Shown: positions 1 through 9,028, counted from the stretch's first letter. The stretch: DNA of 64,000 nt from Nonomuraea typhae (GCF_009760925.1 NZ_VRLV01000003.1:186001-250000), one strand, 5' to 3'. Program-made: numbers and translations. The notes: generated by a model not told the origin, from the letters alone.

Positions 1-2
1 CC

Positions 3-866
3 ATGGATGAACAACAGTTCGTCTTCGGATTCGGCACCAACGGCTTCGGCGACCACACCCTGCACGACACCCTGGGGATGCTCGCCGACCTTGGATATCA
101 GGGTGTGGGGCTGACCCTGGACAAGCACCACCTCGACCCCTTCGCCGACGACCTCCCCCAGCGGCTGGTACGGCTGCGCCGCAGGCTCGACGAGCTGGGC
201 CTGCACGTCGTCATCGAGACCGGCGGCCGGTACGTGCTCGACCCCTGGCGCAAGCACTACCCCAGCCTCGTGTCGGCCGGCGGCGTCGAGCTCCGCGTCG
301 ACCTGCTGCGCCGTGCCGTGCGCATCGCCGCCGAGATCGGTTCCGAGGTGGTCTCGTTCTGGAGCGGGATCGCCTCGCCGGAGCTGTCGGAGGACCAGCT
401 CTGGGACCAGCTCCTGTCGGCGTGCACGGAGGTCGCGGAGGAGGCGGACCAGCACGGCGTGCTGCTCGGCTTCGAGCCGGAGCCCGGCATGTTCATCGAC
501 ACCCTCGACTCGTTCGACGAGCTGATCAAGCGCCTTGATCCCCCGGACCTGTTCGGGCTCACCCTGGACATCGGCCACTGCCAGTGCCTGGAGCCCGACC
601 CCGTGCCGCAGTGCGTGAAGCGTGCGGCCACGCGCCTGGTGCACGTCCAGATCGAGGACATGCGGCGCGGGGCGCACGAGCACCTGGAGTTCGGCGAAGG
701 CGAGATCGACTTTCCGCCCGTGCTGCGCCAGCTGGTCGAGGTGGGCTACGACCGCCAGGCCACGGTGGAGCTGCCCCGCCACAGCCACGCCGCGCCCGAC
801 GTGGCGGCCCGGTCGATTCGCTTTCTGCGCGAAGCCGCCCGGTCGTCCGCTCCCTTGTATCCGTAA
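3..866 (+). CDS. Sugar phosphate isomerase/epimerase-like TIM-barrel protein
   Basis: 287 residues, one xylose-isomerase-like TIM barrel. Likely metal ligands appear in family order: Glu in FEPEPG (about residue 160), Asp/His in LDIGHCQ (about 190), His in HVQIED (about 215) and a C-terminal Glu in VELPRHSH. These proteins isomerise or epimerise sugars or cyclitols through a divalent metal; the substrate cannot be read here. The ATG at base 3 is the first start visible, and a start further left is possible. The gene lies 12 bp before eboE with a good ribosome site between them, so the two are co-transcribed. Two adjacent TIM barrels of this type beside Ebo genes and an inositol-phosphate cyclase suggest cyclitol or sugar-phosphate chemistry (inference). 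Confidence 0.82.
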   Translation: MDEQQFVFGFGTNGFGDHTLHDTLGMLADLGYQGVGLTLDKHHLDPFADDLPQRLVRLRRRLDELGLHVVIETGGRYVLDPWRKHYPSLVSAGGVELRVDLLRRAVRIAAEIGSEVVSFWSGIASPELSEDQLWDQLLSACTEVAEEADQHGVLLGFEPEPGMFIDTLDSFDELIKRLDPPDLFGLTLDIGHCQCLEPDPVPQCVKRAATRLVHVQIEDMRRGAHEHLEFGEGEIDFPPVLRQLVEVGYDRQATVELPRHSHAAPDVAARSIRFLREAARSSAPLYP

Positions 867-878
867 GAAGGAGGCATC

Positions 879-2036
879 ATGCGATTCCTGCACTCCGACG
901 GCACCCTCGTTCACCTGGCGTACTGCACCAACATGCACATGGCCGAGGACCTCGACGGGGTCGTCACGCAGCTCGCCCGCTACGCCGAGCCGGTGCGGGA
1001 GCGGCTGGGGACCGACCGGCTGGGGCTTGGGCTGTGGCTGGCGGCGCCGGTCGTGGCCGAGCTCGCGGCCGATTCCGGTGCCCTGCGGTGGCTGCGCTCG
1101 GAGCTGGACCAGCGAGGACTGGAGGTCGTGACCCTCAACGCCTTCCCCTATGCCGGTTTCCACGCGGCGTCCACGAAGAAGACGGTCTACAAGCCGGATT
1201 GGGCGGATCTGTCCCGGCTGGAGTACACGCTGGACTGTGCGAGGATCCTGACCGCCCTGCTGCCTGACGACGTGGTCAGGGGCAGCATCTCCACCCTCCC
1301 GTTCGGGTGGCGGGCGGACTGGACGCCCGAGCGGGGCGACCAGGCCAGGCGCAATCTCGATGCGCTGGCCGACGGGCTGGCGGCGCTGGAGGTGGAGACC
1401 GGGCGGACGGTGCGGGTCGCCTTGGAGCCCGAGCCCGGGTGCGTGGTGGAGTACATCGCGCAGGCGGTCGAGCACCTGCGCTCCCTCGACACCGAACGGC
1501 TGGGCGTCTGCCTGGACATCTGCCACCTGTCCGTGGCGTTCGAAGATCCGCAAGAGGCCGTCGCCGCGCTGGAGAACGCGGACCTGTCCATCGTCAAGAC
1601 GCAGGTCTCCTGCGCTCTGGAGGTGCCGGAGCCCAGCGGTCCCGGCGTGCAGAGCGCGCTGTCGGGCTTCGCCGAGCCGCGGTTCCTGCACCAGACCAAG
1701 GAACTGACCTCGTCCGCCCTGCTGAGCTGCGACGACCTTCCCGACGCCATGGCGGGCGGGCTGCCCGGCGCAGACCCCTGGCGCGTGCACTTCCACGTGC
1801 CCCTGCACGCCGACCTGCCGGCGCCGCTGTCCTCCACCAGGCCGGTTCTGCTGGCCGCGCTGGACGCCCTGTTCGGCGGTCCCACCGCCCGGACCGAGCA
1901 CGCCGAAGTCGAGACCTACACCTGGCCCGTGCTGCCGGGTGCCGAACGCGGGGACACCGAGCTGATCGCGGGGGTCGCGGGCGAGCTGGCGTGGACCCGG
2001 GACGCGCTGGAATCCCTGGGGTTGAAGGAGGTCTGA
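879..2036 (+). CDS. eboE: EboE-like metabolite traffic TIM-barrel protein
   Basis: 385 residues with the EboE signature: an N-terminal LAYCTNMH segment, then LNAFPYAGFH near residue 90, LEPEPGC near 185, LDICHLSVAF near 210 and a C-terminal HFHVPLH stretch near 305. EboE is a xylose-isomerase-like barrel of the ebo gene set, which in cyanobacteria is associated with export of scytonemin precursors; its chemistry is not established. An AGGAGG ribosome site sits just before the ATG. It follows a second TIM-barrel gene and is separated from the main Ebo operon by 107 bp holding a promoter, so it may belong to an upstream transcript. Confidence 0.85.
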   Translation: MRFLHSDGTLVHLAYCTNMHMAEDLDGVVTQLARYAEPVRERLGTDRLGLGLWLAAPVVAELAADSGALRWLRSELDQRGLEVVTLNAFPYAGFHAASTKKTVYKPDWADLSRLEYTLDCARILTALLPDDVVRGSISTLPFGWRADWTPERGDQARRNLDALADGLAALEVETGRTVRVALEPEPGCVVEYIAQAVEHLRSLDTERLGVCLDICHLSVAFEDPQEAVAALENADLSIVKTQVSCALEVPEPSGPGVQSALSGFAEPRFLHQTKELTSSALLSCDDLPDAMAGGLPGADPWRVHFHVPLHADLPAPLSSTRPVLLAALDALFGGPTARTEHAEVETYTWPVLPGAERGDTELIAGVAGELAWTRDALESLGLKEV

Positions 2037-2051
2037 CGCAAGGACCCCTCC

Positions 2052-2095
2052 GGGACAATGTCCCCAGGCGCTCGGGACAGCGGGACAGTTACGTT
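2052..2095 (+). promoter_or_regulatory. Candidate activator site plus -10 for the FAD-Ebo operon
   Basis: Bases 2052-2068 read GGGACAATGTCCCCAGG, whose first 13 bases are palindromic. A GGGAC repeat follows 22 bp later at 2074, then TACGTT (2090-2095), a plausible TAnnnT -10 box. There is no -35 box, so activation by a bound protein is likely. Nearly the same element with the same spacing occurs at 9898-9941. Heptamers GGACAAT (2053) and GGACAGC (2075) are two helical turns apart and the second ends 8 bp before the -10, which matches SARP geometry. Confidence 0.55.
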
Positions 2096-2143
2096 GAGAA
2101 CGTTTCACCGGAAATCTCTGCCAACCGGAGAAAGGTTCTCGGC

Positions 2144-3286
2144 GTGACATTGAAAGTGGCGATTATCGGCGCGGGAATCGGAGGGCTTTCTGCCGCGGCG
2201 GCGCTTTTGAGAAAGGGCGTCGAGGTAAAAGTCTACGAACAGGCGCCAGAACTTCGAGAAGTCGGCGTCGGATTGCACCTGGGCTCCAACGGCAGCAGGA
2301 TTCTGCGCCGCTGGGGCCTCGGGAAGCAGCTCGACGAGGTGGCGGTGATGCCGGCTGCGACGGAGGTGCGCGACTGGAAGGAGGGCCGGACCCTCACCCG
2401 GTTCCCCATGGGTGAGATGTGGGCCAAGCGCTTCGGCGACCCCTTCTACACCATCCACCGCCAAGATCTCCACCAGTTGCTGGCCGCGCAGGTGCCGTCG
2501 GAACTGGTACGCCTGAACAGCAAGCTCGTTTCCTACACCGACCACGGCAAGTCGGTGGGGATGGAGTTCGCCGACGGCACCACGGCCGAGGCGGACGTGC
2601 TGATCGGGGCGGACGGCGTGCACTCCGTCGTCCGGCAGGTGGTGGCCCCGCCCCAGAAGCCGACCTTCTCCGGTCACAGCGTTTTCCGCGGGCAGGTGCC
2701 CTCCAGCGCCCTGCCGACCGACTCGCTGCTCATCTGGGGCGGCCCGAACTGCACGATGCACGTCTACCCGGTCCGCGGCGGAGAGTCCCTGACCTTCGTG
2801 GCCGTCGTGCTGGACATGACCTGGGAGCTGGAGTCCTGGAGCGCGCCCGGCGATCCCCGCGATCTCGCCGCCGCCTTCGCCGACTGGAACCCCGAGGTCA
2901 AGTCGGTCATCTCCGCGGCCGTGACGGACGTGCGGCGCTGGGCCCTGTACGACAGAGAGCCGCTGGAGCGCTGGAGCGTGGGCCGGATCACCCTGCTGGG
3001 CGATGCCGCGCACCCCATGCTCCCCCACCTCGGCCAGGGCGCCAACCAGGCCATGGAGGACGGCGTCGCACTGGCGCACTGCCTGGCCGCCGCCCCGGGC
3101 GAGGTTGCGGAAGCGCTGCGGCGCTACGAATCCATCCGACTTCCCCACACCGCTGTCGTCCAACGTGGTTCACGAGGCGGCGGCACGCTCAAGATGCGCT
3201 CGGACACGGGACGCGACTCTCTGGCCACGATGGTCGAAGAGGTCGCCGCGGTCCAGGGCTACGACATCGAAACCGAACTTACGTAA
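2144..3286 (+). CDS. FAD-dependent monooxygenase (salicylate hydroxylase-like, group A)
   Basis: 380 residues. An N-terminal Rossmann GAGIGG motif (about residue 9), a mid-protein GADGVHS (about 165) and the FAD/substrate motif GDAAHPMLPHLGQG (about 285) identify a group A flavoprotein monooxygenase, soluble, using NAD(P)H and O2 to hydroxylate or epoxidise. GTG 2144 is chosen because GGAGAAAG lies nine bases upstream and the Rossmann fold begins immediately. It is first in a seven-gene operon ending in a SARP gene; the next gene starts 11 bp later. In a locus rich in prenyl-supply genes, aromatic hydroxylation or prenyl epoxidation are both possible; the substrate is not determined by sequence. 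Confidence 0.88.
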   Translation: MTLKVAIIGAGIGGLSAAAALLRKGVEVKVYEQAPELREVGVGLHLGSNGSRILRRWGLGKQLDEVAVMPAATEVRDWKEGRTLTRFPMGEMWAKRFGDPFYTIHRQDLHQLLAAQVPSELVRLNSKLVSYTDHGKSVGMEFADGTTAEADVLIGADGVHSVVRQVVAPPQKPTFSGHSVFRGQVPSSALPTDSLLIWGGPNCTMHVYPVRGGESLTFVAVVLDMTWELESWSAPGDPRDLAAAFADWNPEVKSVISAAVTDVRRWALYDREPLERWSVGRITLLGDAAHPMLPHLGQGANQAMEDGVALAHCLAAAPGEVAEALRRYESIRLPHTAVVQRGSRGGGTLKMRSDTGRDSLATMVEEVAAVQGYDIETELT

Positions 3287-3297
3287 GGAGGACGATC

Positions 3298-4449
3298 ATG
3301 CGTACTGGTATTTGGCTGGTAGGCGGCCGCGGTTCTGTGGCGACCACGACGATCACCGGCGCCGCCGCCATGCGGGCCGGGCTCGCTCCGGCGTATGGAT
3401 GTGTGACGGAGCTGCCGGCGTTCAGCTCCATTGGACTGCCCGGCTTCGACGAGCTCGTGTTCGGCGGCCACGACGTGGTCCAGACCGACCTGGTCAAGCG
3501 CGCCGAGGAGCTGGCCGCGGCCGGGGTGTTCCCCAGGAACCTCCCTGAGGCCGTGCGCGAGGACCTGATGGCGGCCGACGCGGAGATCCTGCCGTGTGCG
3601 GACGGCGACGCGAGCAACACCCAGGCCATGGTCGCCGAGGCGCTCGTGGCCGACATCAACGACTTCCGCCGCCGCAACAACCTGGAGCGGGTCGTCGTCG
3701 TCAACGTCTCCTCGACCGAGGCCCCGATCCGCAAGGTTCCCGCGCACGAGTCGCTGGCCGCCCTGCGCGAGGCGCTGGCCCAGGGCCAGAGCGTGCTGCC
3801 GAGCAGCTCCCTGTTCGCCTACGCGGCCTTCCTCGCCGACTGCCCGTTCGTCGACTTCACGCCCTCCCCCGGCGCCCGTGTCCCGGCGCTGGACGAGCTG
3901 GCGCGCGAGCGTGGCCTGCCGTACGCCGGCAGCGACGGCAAGACGGGCGAGACGCTGGTCAAGTCCACCCTCGCGCCGATGTTCGCGCACCGGGCGCTGC
4001 GCGTGAAGTCCTGGCACGGCACCAACGTGCTCGGCGGCGGCGACGGCGCGAACCTGGCCGACCCCGAGCGCGTGGTCAGCAAGGCCGTCTCCAAGGCGAT
4101 GGTGCTCGAGGCCATCCTGAAGTACCAGGTCGAGGGTGGTGTGCACATCCACAACCTCGTCGACATGGGCGACTGGAAGACCGCTTGGGACCACGTCACC
4201 TTCGAGGGCTTCCTCGGCACCCGGATGACCATGCAGTTCATCTGGCAGGGTTGCGACTCCTCGCTGGCCGCGCCGCTCGTGCTCGACCTGGCCCGCCTGG
4301 TGGCGGTGGCGCACCGCGAGGGCGTCAGCGGCCCCATGCCCGAGCTGGCGTTCTTCTTCAAGGACCCGGTCGGCACCGACGAGCACGAGCTCGAGCGGCA
4401 GTACACCATGCTCACCGACTGGGCAGAGGGCCTGCAGGCCAAGGGATGA
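3298..4449 (+). CDS. myo-Inositol-1-phosphate synthase-like cyclase
   Basis: 383 residues, the compact bacterial size. The NAD-binding start GIWLVGGRGSVAT resembles inositol-phosphate synthases, and the catalytic region is recognisable as SDGKTGETLVKS (about residue 220) followed by GTNVLGGGDGANL (about 240). The family cyclises glucose-6-phosphate to inositol-3-phosphate with catalytic NAD. The GDDxKSGQT consensus is diverged, so the product may not be ordinary inositol phosphate. Its stop overlaps the EboC start (ATGATGA). In classical ebo operons the cyclase is EboD, of the dehydroquinate-synthase family; here an unrelated-fold cyclase occupies the operon (inference that it is a functional substitute). 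Confidence 0.85.
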   Translation: MRTGIWLVGGRGSVATTTITGAAAMRAGLAPAYGCVTELPAFSSIGLPGFDELVFGGHDVVQTDLVKRAEELAAAGVFPRNLPEAVREDLMAADAEILPCADGDASNTQAMVAEALVADINDFRRRNNLERVVVVNVSSTEAPIRKVPAHESLAALREALAQGQSVLPSSSLFAYAAFLADCPFVDFTPSPGARVPALDELARERGLPYAGSDGKTGETLVKSTLAPMFAHRALRVKSWHGTNVLGGGDGANLADPERVVSKAVSKAMVLEAILKYQVEGGVHIHNLVDMGDWKTAWDHVTFEGFLGTRMTMQFIWQGCDSSLAAPLVLDLARLVAVAHREGVSGPMPELAFFFKDPVGTDEHELERQYTMLTDWAEGLQAKG

Positions 4450-5345
4450 TGAGCCGCGACACATCCGGGAAACCCCGCAGAAGCAAGCTGGCGAGCCTGG
4501 CCCGTCTGGTCCGGGCTCCCGCGGCGCTGACGGTCCCCGGCGACATCCTGGCGGGGGCGGCGGCCACGGGCCGCGCCTCCGGCCCGGCGCTGCTCGGCCG
4601 GATGGTCTCGTCGATCTGCCTGTACTGGGCCGGCATGGCGCTCAACGACTATGCCGACCGGGAGCTGGACGCCAAGGAGCGGCCGAACCGGCCGATCCCC
4701 TCCGGGGACATCTCCCCGGGGGAGGCGCTCGGCGTGGCGGTCGGCCTGACCACGGCCGGGGTCGCGCTCGCGCTCGCCGCCGACGGCAAGCGCGGGCTGG
4801 CGACGGTGCTGCCGCTGGCGGGCGCGGTGTGGGCGTACGACCTGACGCTGAAGTCCTCGCCGATCAGCCCGATCTCGATGGCCGCCACACGGTTCCTCAA
4901 CGTGCTGGCCGGTGCGAGCCCGGGGCGGATGCGCCAGGCCGTCCCCGCGGCCCTGCTGACCGGCCTGCACACCGCGACGGTGAGCCTGCTGAGCAAGTAC
5001 GAGGTCGAGGGCGCACCCATGGCCGTTCCCGGGGTCGCGCTCACCGCCACCGGCCTGGTGGCGGCGGGCGCCGTCCTGAACGGCGCGACCGCGCGTCCCG
5101 CCGACCAGGCTTCGGCGCTCGTGCTGGCCGGGAGTTACGCGGCCAACGGCATTCGGTCGCAGCTCATGGCCGTGGCCGATCCTTCGCCGCGCAACATGCA
5201 GGGTGCCGTGGCCTCCGGCATCCACGGGCTCACTCTCCTCCAGGCCGCGCTGACGGCTCGTGCGGGCTCGCCCGGCACCGCGCTGGGGATCGCGACCGCG
5301 TTTCCGGTTACCCGACAACTCGGTAAAAGGACGTCACCCACATGA
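4446..5345 (+). CDS. eboC: UbiA-like integral membrane prenyltransferase (EboC)
   Basis: 299 residues, mostly hydrophobic, with several predicted membrane helices. The first Asp-rich motif NDYADRELD (about residue 68) is intact and followed by ERPNRPIPSG, typical of EboC and UbiA proteins, which transfer prenyl diphosphates to acceptors in the membrane. The second motif region reads YDLTLK (about 135), lacking the second Asp of the classical DxxxD. That may be normal for EboC or may indicate altered chemistry. Start and stop codons overlap both neighbours, showing tight translational coupling. The nearby dedicated prenyl diphosphate synthase makes a C15-C20 diphosphate a likely donor (inference). 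Confidence 0.82.
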   Translation: MMSRDTSGKPRRSKLASLARLVRAPAALTVPGDILAGAAATGRASGPALLGRMVSSICLYWAGMALNDYADRELDAKERPNRPIPSGDISPGEALGVAVGLTTAGVALALAADGKRGLATVLPLAGAVWAYDLTLKSSPISPISMAATRFLNVLAGASPGRMRQAVPAALLTGLHTATVSLLSKYEVEGAPMAVPGVALTATGLVAAGAVLNGATARPADQASALVLAGSYAANGIRSQLMAVADPSPRNMQGAVASGIHGLTLLQAALTARAGSPGTALGIATAFPVTRQLGKRTSPT

Positions 5346-5986
5346 TCGCCCTCGATTTGGACAAGCAGCAACTTCCCGCAGCCGCCCAGCAGTGGCTGGA
5401 CGAGGCGACCGAGCAGGTGCGCCAGGATGTTCTCGCCGTCGACAAGCTGTTCCCCGTGGCGGCCCGCAAGGCCGGTCGCGGCCCGCTGGGCGACGGCTGG
5501 GACGTCGGCGAGGCGGCCCGAGTCCTTCTGCTCACGGCGCTGCCGCTGAAGGGCGCCGACCTGGCCGAGGTGCTGACGCGCCTGTATCGGGGCGGAAGCG
5601 CGGCGGAACGGCGGGCCGTACTCAAGGCTCTGACCCTCCTGGACCGGGACGGCAGGCTCGGCCCGGCCGCGCTCGCGCTGACGGAGGAGGCGGTCCGCAC
5701 GCACGACACCACGCTGGTCACCGCCGCGATGGGCGAGTACGGCGCGCGGCACCTCGACGCCGCCGCCTACCGCCAGGGCATCCTCAAGTGCATCTTCACC
5801 GAGATCCCGCTCTCCGAGATCGCCGGTCTGCCCGAGCGGGCCGACCCGGAGCTGGCTCGCATGCTCGCGGGTTACGCCGCGGAGCGCATCGCCGCCGGCC
5901 GGTCCGTGCCCGAGGACATCTGGCCCATCATCGAGGCCCACCCCGACCTTCCTGAGACCGCCGACGTTCTGGCGCGGAGGAGCTGA
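5342..5986 (+). CDS. eboA: EboA-domain protein
   Basis: 214 residues, soluble, largely helical. Segments resembling EboA include the Trp-containing N-terminal helix QQWLDEAT, a central LLLTALPL, the TRLYRGGSAAERRAVLKAL helix pair and the later IFTEIPLSEIAGL. EboA has no assigned biochemistry and is a marker of ebo clusters. The ATG overlaps the EboC stop and EboB begins four bases after the stop. No catalytic motif can be pointed to; a structural or scaffold role in metabolite hand-off is only a guess. Confidence 0.8.
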   Translation: MIALDLDKQQLPAAAQQWLDEATEQVRQDVLAVDKLFPVAARKAGRGPLGDGWDVGEAARVLLLTALPLKGADLAEVLTRLYRGGSAAERRAVLKALTLLDRDGRLGPAALALTEEAVRTHDTTLVTAAMGEYGARHLDAAAYRQGILKCIFTEIPLSEIAGLPERADPELARMLAGYAAERIAAGRSVPEDIWPIIEAHPDLPETADVLARRS

Positions 5987-5990
5987 CGGC

Positions 5991-6839
5991 ATGCGCATCT
6001 TCGACCCCCACATCCACATGACCTCGAGGACGACCGACGACTATCGCGCGATGGCGGACGCCGGTGTCGAGGCGCTGGTGGAGCCGGCCTTCTGGCTCGG
6101 GCAGCCGCGCACGAGCGTGGAGACGTTCGTCGACTACTTCGACGGCCTGCTCGGCTGGGAGCCCTTCCGGGCCTCGCAGTTCGGCATCAGCCACCACTGT
6201 GCGATCGCGTTGAACCCCAAGGAGGCCAACGACCCCCGGCTGAAGGGCGTCATGGACCTGCTGCCGCGCTACCTGGTCAAGGACCGGGTCGTCGCGGTGG
6301 GCGAGACGGGCTACGACTCGATGACCCCGCTCGAGGACGAGATTCTCGCCCGGCACCTGGAGCTGGCCGTCGAGCACGGCCTGCCCGCGCTGGTCCACAC
6401 CCCGCACCGGGACAAGGCCGTCGGCACCAAGCGCACCCTCGACGTGGTCCGCGAGTCCGGCATCGACCCCGGCATGGTCGTCCTGGACCACCTCAACGAG
6501 CTGTCCGTGCCGATGGTCGCCGAGAGCGGCTGCTGGATGGCCTTCTCCGTCTACCCGGACACCAAGATGACCGAGGAGCGGATGGTCAGCATCCTGAAGG
6601 AGTTCGGCACCGACCGGATGATGGTCAACTCGGCCGCCGACTGGGGGCACAGCGACGCGCTCAAGACCCTCAAGACGGGTCAGGCGATGCTGGCCGCCGG
6701 GTTCGACGACAAGGACGTCGAGAAGGTCCTCTGGAGCAACCCGGTGGACTTCTACGGCCAGAGCGGACGGCTGGAGCTCAACAACGCGGAGGTCGCCGAG
6801 GAGTACGACGGCAACTCCATCAAGCGGGGTGGCTCGTGA
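5991..6839 (+). CDS. eboB: EboB, TatD-family metal-dependent hydrolase
   Basis: 282 residues with the amidohydrolase/TatD metal-site series: FDPHIHM at residues 4-10, VGETGYDS near 102, HTPHRDK near 135, DHLNE near 165 and NSAADWGHSD near 212. TatD proteins hydrolyse phosphoester or related bonds with two divalent metals. This member groups with the EboB lineage by operon context. Its stop overlaps the start of eboF (GTGA). The likely role is processing a pathway intermediate alongside EboA, EboC and EboF; the substrate is unknown. Confidence 0.83.
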   Translation: MRIFDPHIHMTSRTTDDYRAMADAGVEALVEPAFWLGQPRTSVETFVDYFDGLLGWEPFRASQFGISHHCAIALNPKEANDPRLKGVMDLLPRYLVKDRVVAVGETGYDSMTPLEDEILARHLELAVEHGLPALVHTPHRDKAVGTKRTLDVVRESGIDPGMVVLDHLNELSVPMVAESGCWMAFSVYPDTKMTEERMVSILKEFGTDRMMVNSAADWGHSDALKTLKTGQAMLAAGFDDKDVEKVLWSNPVDFYGQSGRLELNNAEVAEEYDGNSIKRGGS

Positions 6840-8203
6840 ACAAGCTGCTCGTGCTCAACGTGGTCGGGCTCACCCCGCGCCTGCTCGACCACATGCCCAG
6901 GCTCCGGGAGGTGGGAGAGGCGGGATTCCGCGCTCCGCTGGGCACGGTGCTGCCCGCGGTGACGTGCTCGGTTCAGTCCACTCTGCTGACCGGGGAGCTT
7001 CCGTCCGTGCACGGCGTGGTCGGCAACGGCTGGTACTTCCGTGAGCTGGGCGAGGTCCTGCTGTGGCGCCAGCACAACAAGATCGTCGGCGGAGAGAAAG
7101 TGTGGGAGGCCGCCCGCCGGCAGCAGCCTGGCTACACCGTGGCCAACGTCTGCTGGTGGTACGCGATGGGCGCGGACGTCGACTGGACGGTGACGCCGCG
7201 ACCCATCTACTACGCCGACGGCCGCAAGGAACCTGACTTCTACACCTACCCGGCAGGTCTGCACGACGAGCTGGTCGCCGATCTCGGCGACTTCCCGTTG
7301 TTCACCTACTGGGGACCGAACGCGGGACTGCCGTCCTCGCGCTGGATCATCGGCGCGGCCCGGCACCTGCTGCGCCACCAGCAGCCGGACCTGACCCTCG
7401 TGTACGTGCCCCATCTGGATTACGACCTGCAACGTTATGGCTCCAGCGGGCGGCAGGCGGCCGCGGCTGCCGCCGAGCTGGACGAGGCGCTGGCGCCGCT
7501 CCTGGATGACGCCCAGGGCGCCGGTATCACCGTGGTCGCGCTCAGCGAGTACGGGATCACCGACGCCGATCGGCCTGTGGACGTCAACCGGGAGCTGCGC
7601 CGCGCCGGGATGCTCAACGTCTACACCCAGGACGGTATGGAGTACCTGGACCCGTGGACGTCCCGCGCCTTCGCCGTCTCCGACCACCAGGTGGCCCACG
7701 TGTACGTGGCCGACCCCGGTGATCTGCCGGCGGTGACCGAACTGCTGTCCGGGATGAACGGCGTCGCCGAGGTCCTGGACGAACAGGGCAAGAAGGAGCA
7801 CGGCCTGGATCACCCGCGTGCCGGGGAACTGGTGGCCGTGGCCGAACCTCGAGCCTGGTTCACGTACTACTACTGGCTCGACGACGCACGAGCGCCGGAC
7901 TACGCCAAGTTGGTGGAGATCCACCGCAAGCCCGGCTACGACCCTGCGGAGCTGCTGTTCGACCACACCAATCCGCTGGTCAAGGTGGACGCCGCGCTCG
8001 CGGTGGCGCGGAAGAAACTTGGCATGCGCTACACCATGGAAGTGGTGTCGCTGGACCCCTCGCGCGTCGGGGGCAGCCACGGACGACTGCCGTCCGACGA
8101 GCGGGACGCGCCGGTGCTGCTGTGCACCAGCGGCCAGGCAGCCCGCCCCGCTCTCGCGGCGACCGACGTCAAGGAACTGCTGCTGGAGCTGGCCTTCACC
8201 TAA
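6836..8203 (+). CDS. eboF: EboF, nucleotide pyrophosphatase/alkaline phosphatase-fold protein
   Basis: 455 residues. The alkaline-phosphatase superfamily pattern is visible: an N-terminal LNVVGLTP (Asn where classical members carry the metal-binding Asp), the nucleophile region PAVTCSVQSTLLTG with Thr near residue 43, PSVHGVVGNGW, then a histidine/aspartate ligand series in YVPHLDYD (about 190), LSEYGITD (about 235) and SDHQVAHV (about 283). No signal peptide, so probably cytosolic. A phosphatase or phosphodiesterase beside a sugar-phosphate cyclase could release the free cyclitol (inference). It overlaps eboB and precedes the SARP gene by 9 bp. Confidence 0.8.
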   Translation: MNKLLVLNVVGLTPRLLDHMPRLREVGEAGFRAPLGTVLPAVTCSVQSTLLTGELPSVHGVVGNGWYFRELGEVLLWRQHNKIVGGEKVWEAARRQQPGYTVANVCWWYAMGADVDWTVTPRPIYYADGRKEPDFYTYPAGLHDELVADLGDFPLFTYWGPNAGLPSSRWIIGAARHLLRHQQPDLTLVYVPHLDYDLQRYGSSGRQAAAAAAELDEALAPLLDDAQGAGITVVALSEYGITDADRPVDVNRELRRAGMLNVYTQDGMEYLDPWTSRAFAVSDHQVAHVYVADPGDLPAVTELLSGMNGVAEVLDEQGKKEHGLDHPRAGELVAVAEPRAWFTYYYWLDDARAPDYAKLVEIHRKPGYDPAELLFDHTNPLVKVDAALAVARKKLGMRYTMEVVSLDPSRVGGSHGRLPSDERDAPVLLCTSGQAARPALAATDVKELLLELAFT

Positions 8204-8212
8204 GGAGAGCCC

Positions 8213-9007
8213 ATGCTCGACATCCGCCTGCTCGGCGGCTTCACCCTCATATGGAACGGCGCCGACTGCACGCCGAGCGCACGGAAGATCCAGCAGGTGC
8301 TGAGCCTGCTGGCGCTGTCCGCGAACCGCTCGGTACCCGACGAGGCACTGATCGAGGAACTGTGGTCGGGCGCACCGCCGGTCAGCGCGCGGACGACGTT
8401 GCAGACCTACGTCTACCATCTGCGCAAAGTGCTGAACAACGCGGTGCTCGCGCGGGTTGCGGAAGGGTATGAGTTGCGCCTGGACCGGGAGGCCGTGGAC
8501 GCCTTCAGGTTCGAGCGGCTCGTGCAGAAGGGCAGATCCGCCCTTGCCGCCGCCCGCCCGCTGGTTGCCTACGAGTTCCTGAACGGTGCCCTGGCGCTGT
8601 GGTCGGGAGGAGAGCAGGCGCTGGCGGGTGTGCCCCAGGGAGCGCTCCTGCGGGCGGAAGCCGTACGGCTGGAGGAGCTGCGGATGAATGCGCTCGAACT
8701 GCGCATCGACGCGGCACTCCAGCTCGGCGACTACGCCGCCCAGATCGGTGAGCTGAAGCGGCTCACCGCTCGTTACCCGCTCAACGAGGCGCTGCATGGC
8801 AAGCTCATGCTCGCCCTGTACAAAGCGGGCAGGCGCAACGACGCCCTCCAGTGGTACCGGCAGTTGCGCACGACGCTCCGTGAAGAGCTGGGGCTGGAGC
8901 CGTCGGAGGAGATCCGCCGGCTGCACGCCTGGATACTCGGGCATCGGTCCTCGCCCGAGGGCGCTCTCATCGCCGATCCGGCGCCGGCTTCGCGCGTCGC
9001 GGGATAG
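8213..9007 (+). CDS. SARP-family pathway activator
   Basis: 264 residues, the size of small SARPs such as ActII-ORF4 or DnrI. An OmpR-type winged helix (residues 1-95, ending in TTLQTYVYHLRK and GYELRL) is followed by a bacterial transcriptional activation domain of TPR-like helices (about 100-250, ending LGLEPSEEIRRLH). These proteins bind heptamer direct repeats at 11-bp spacing and recruit RNA polymerase. Last gene of the FAD-Ebo operon, preceded by AAGGAGAG. Fitting TCGAGnn repeats lie before dxr and ispD, so it probably activates the isoprenoid-supply genes and perhaps its own operon. Confidence 0.9.
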   Translation: MLDIRLLGGFTLIWNGADCTPSARKIQQVLSLLALSANRSVPDEALIEELWSGAPPVSARTTLQTYVYHLRKVLNNAVLARVAEGYELRLDREAVDAFRFERLVQKGRSALAAARPLVAYEFLNGALALWSGGEQALAGVPQGALLRAEAVRLEELRMNALELRIDAALQLGDYAAQIGELKRLTARYPLNEALHGKLMLALYKAGRRNDALQWYRQLRTTLREELGLEPSEEIRRLHAWILGHRSSPEGALIADPAPASRVAG

Positions 9008-9028
9008 TTCGGCGCCCTCGGGCCTCAC

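Noticed and set aside
6752..9028. 758-residue minus-strand frame across eboF and the SARP gene
   Set aside because: Shadow of well-supported plus-strand genes; no motifs.
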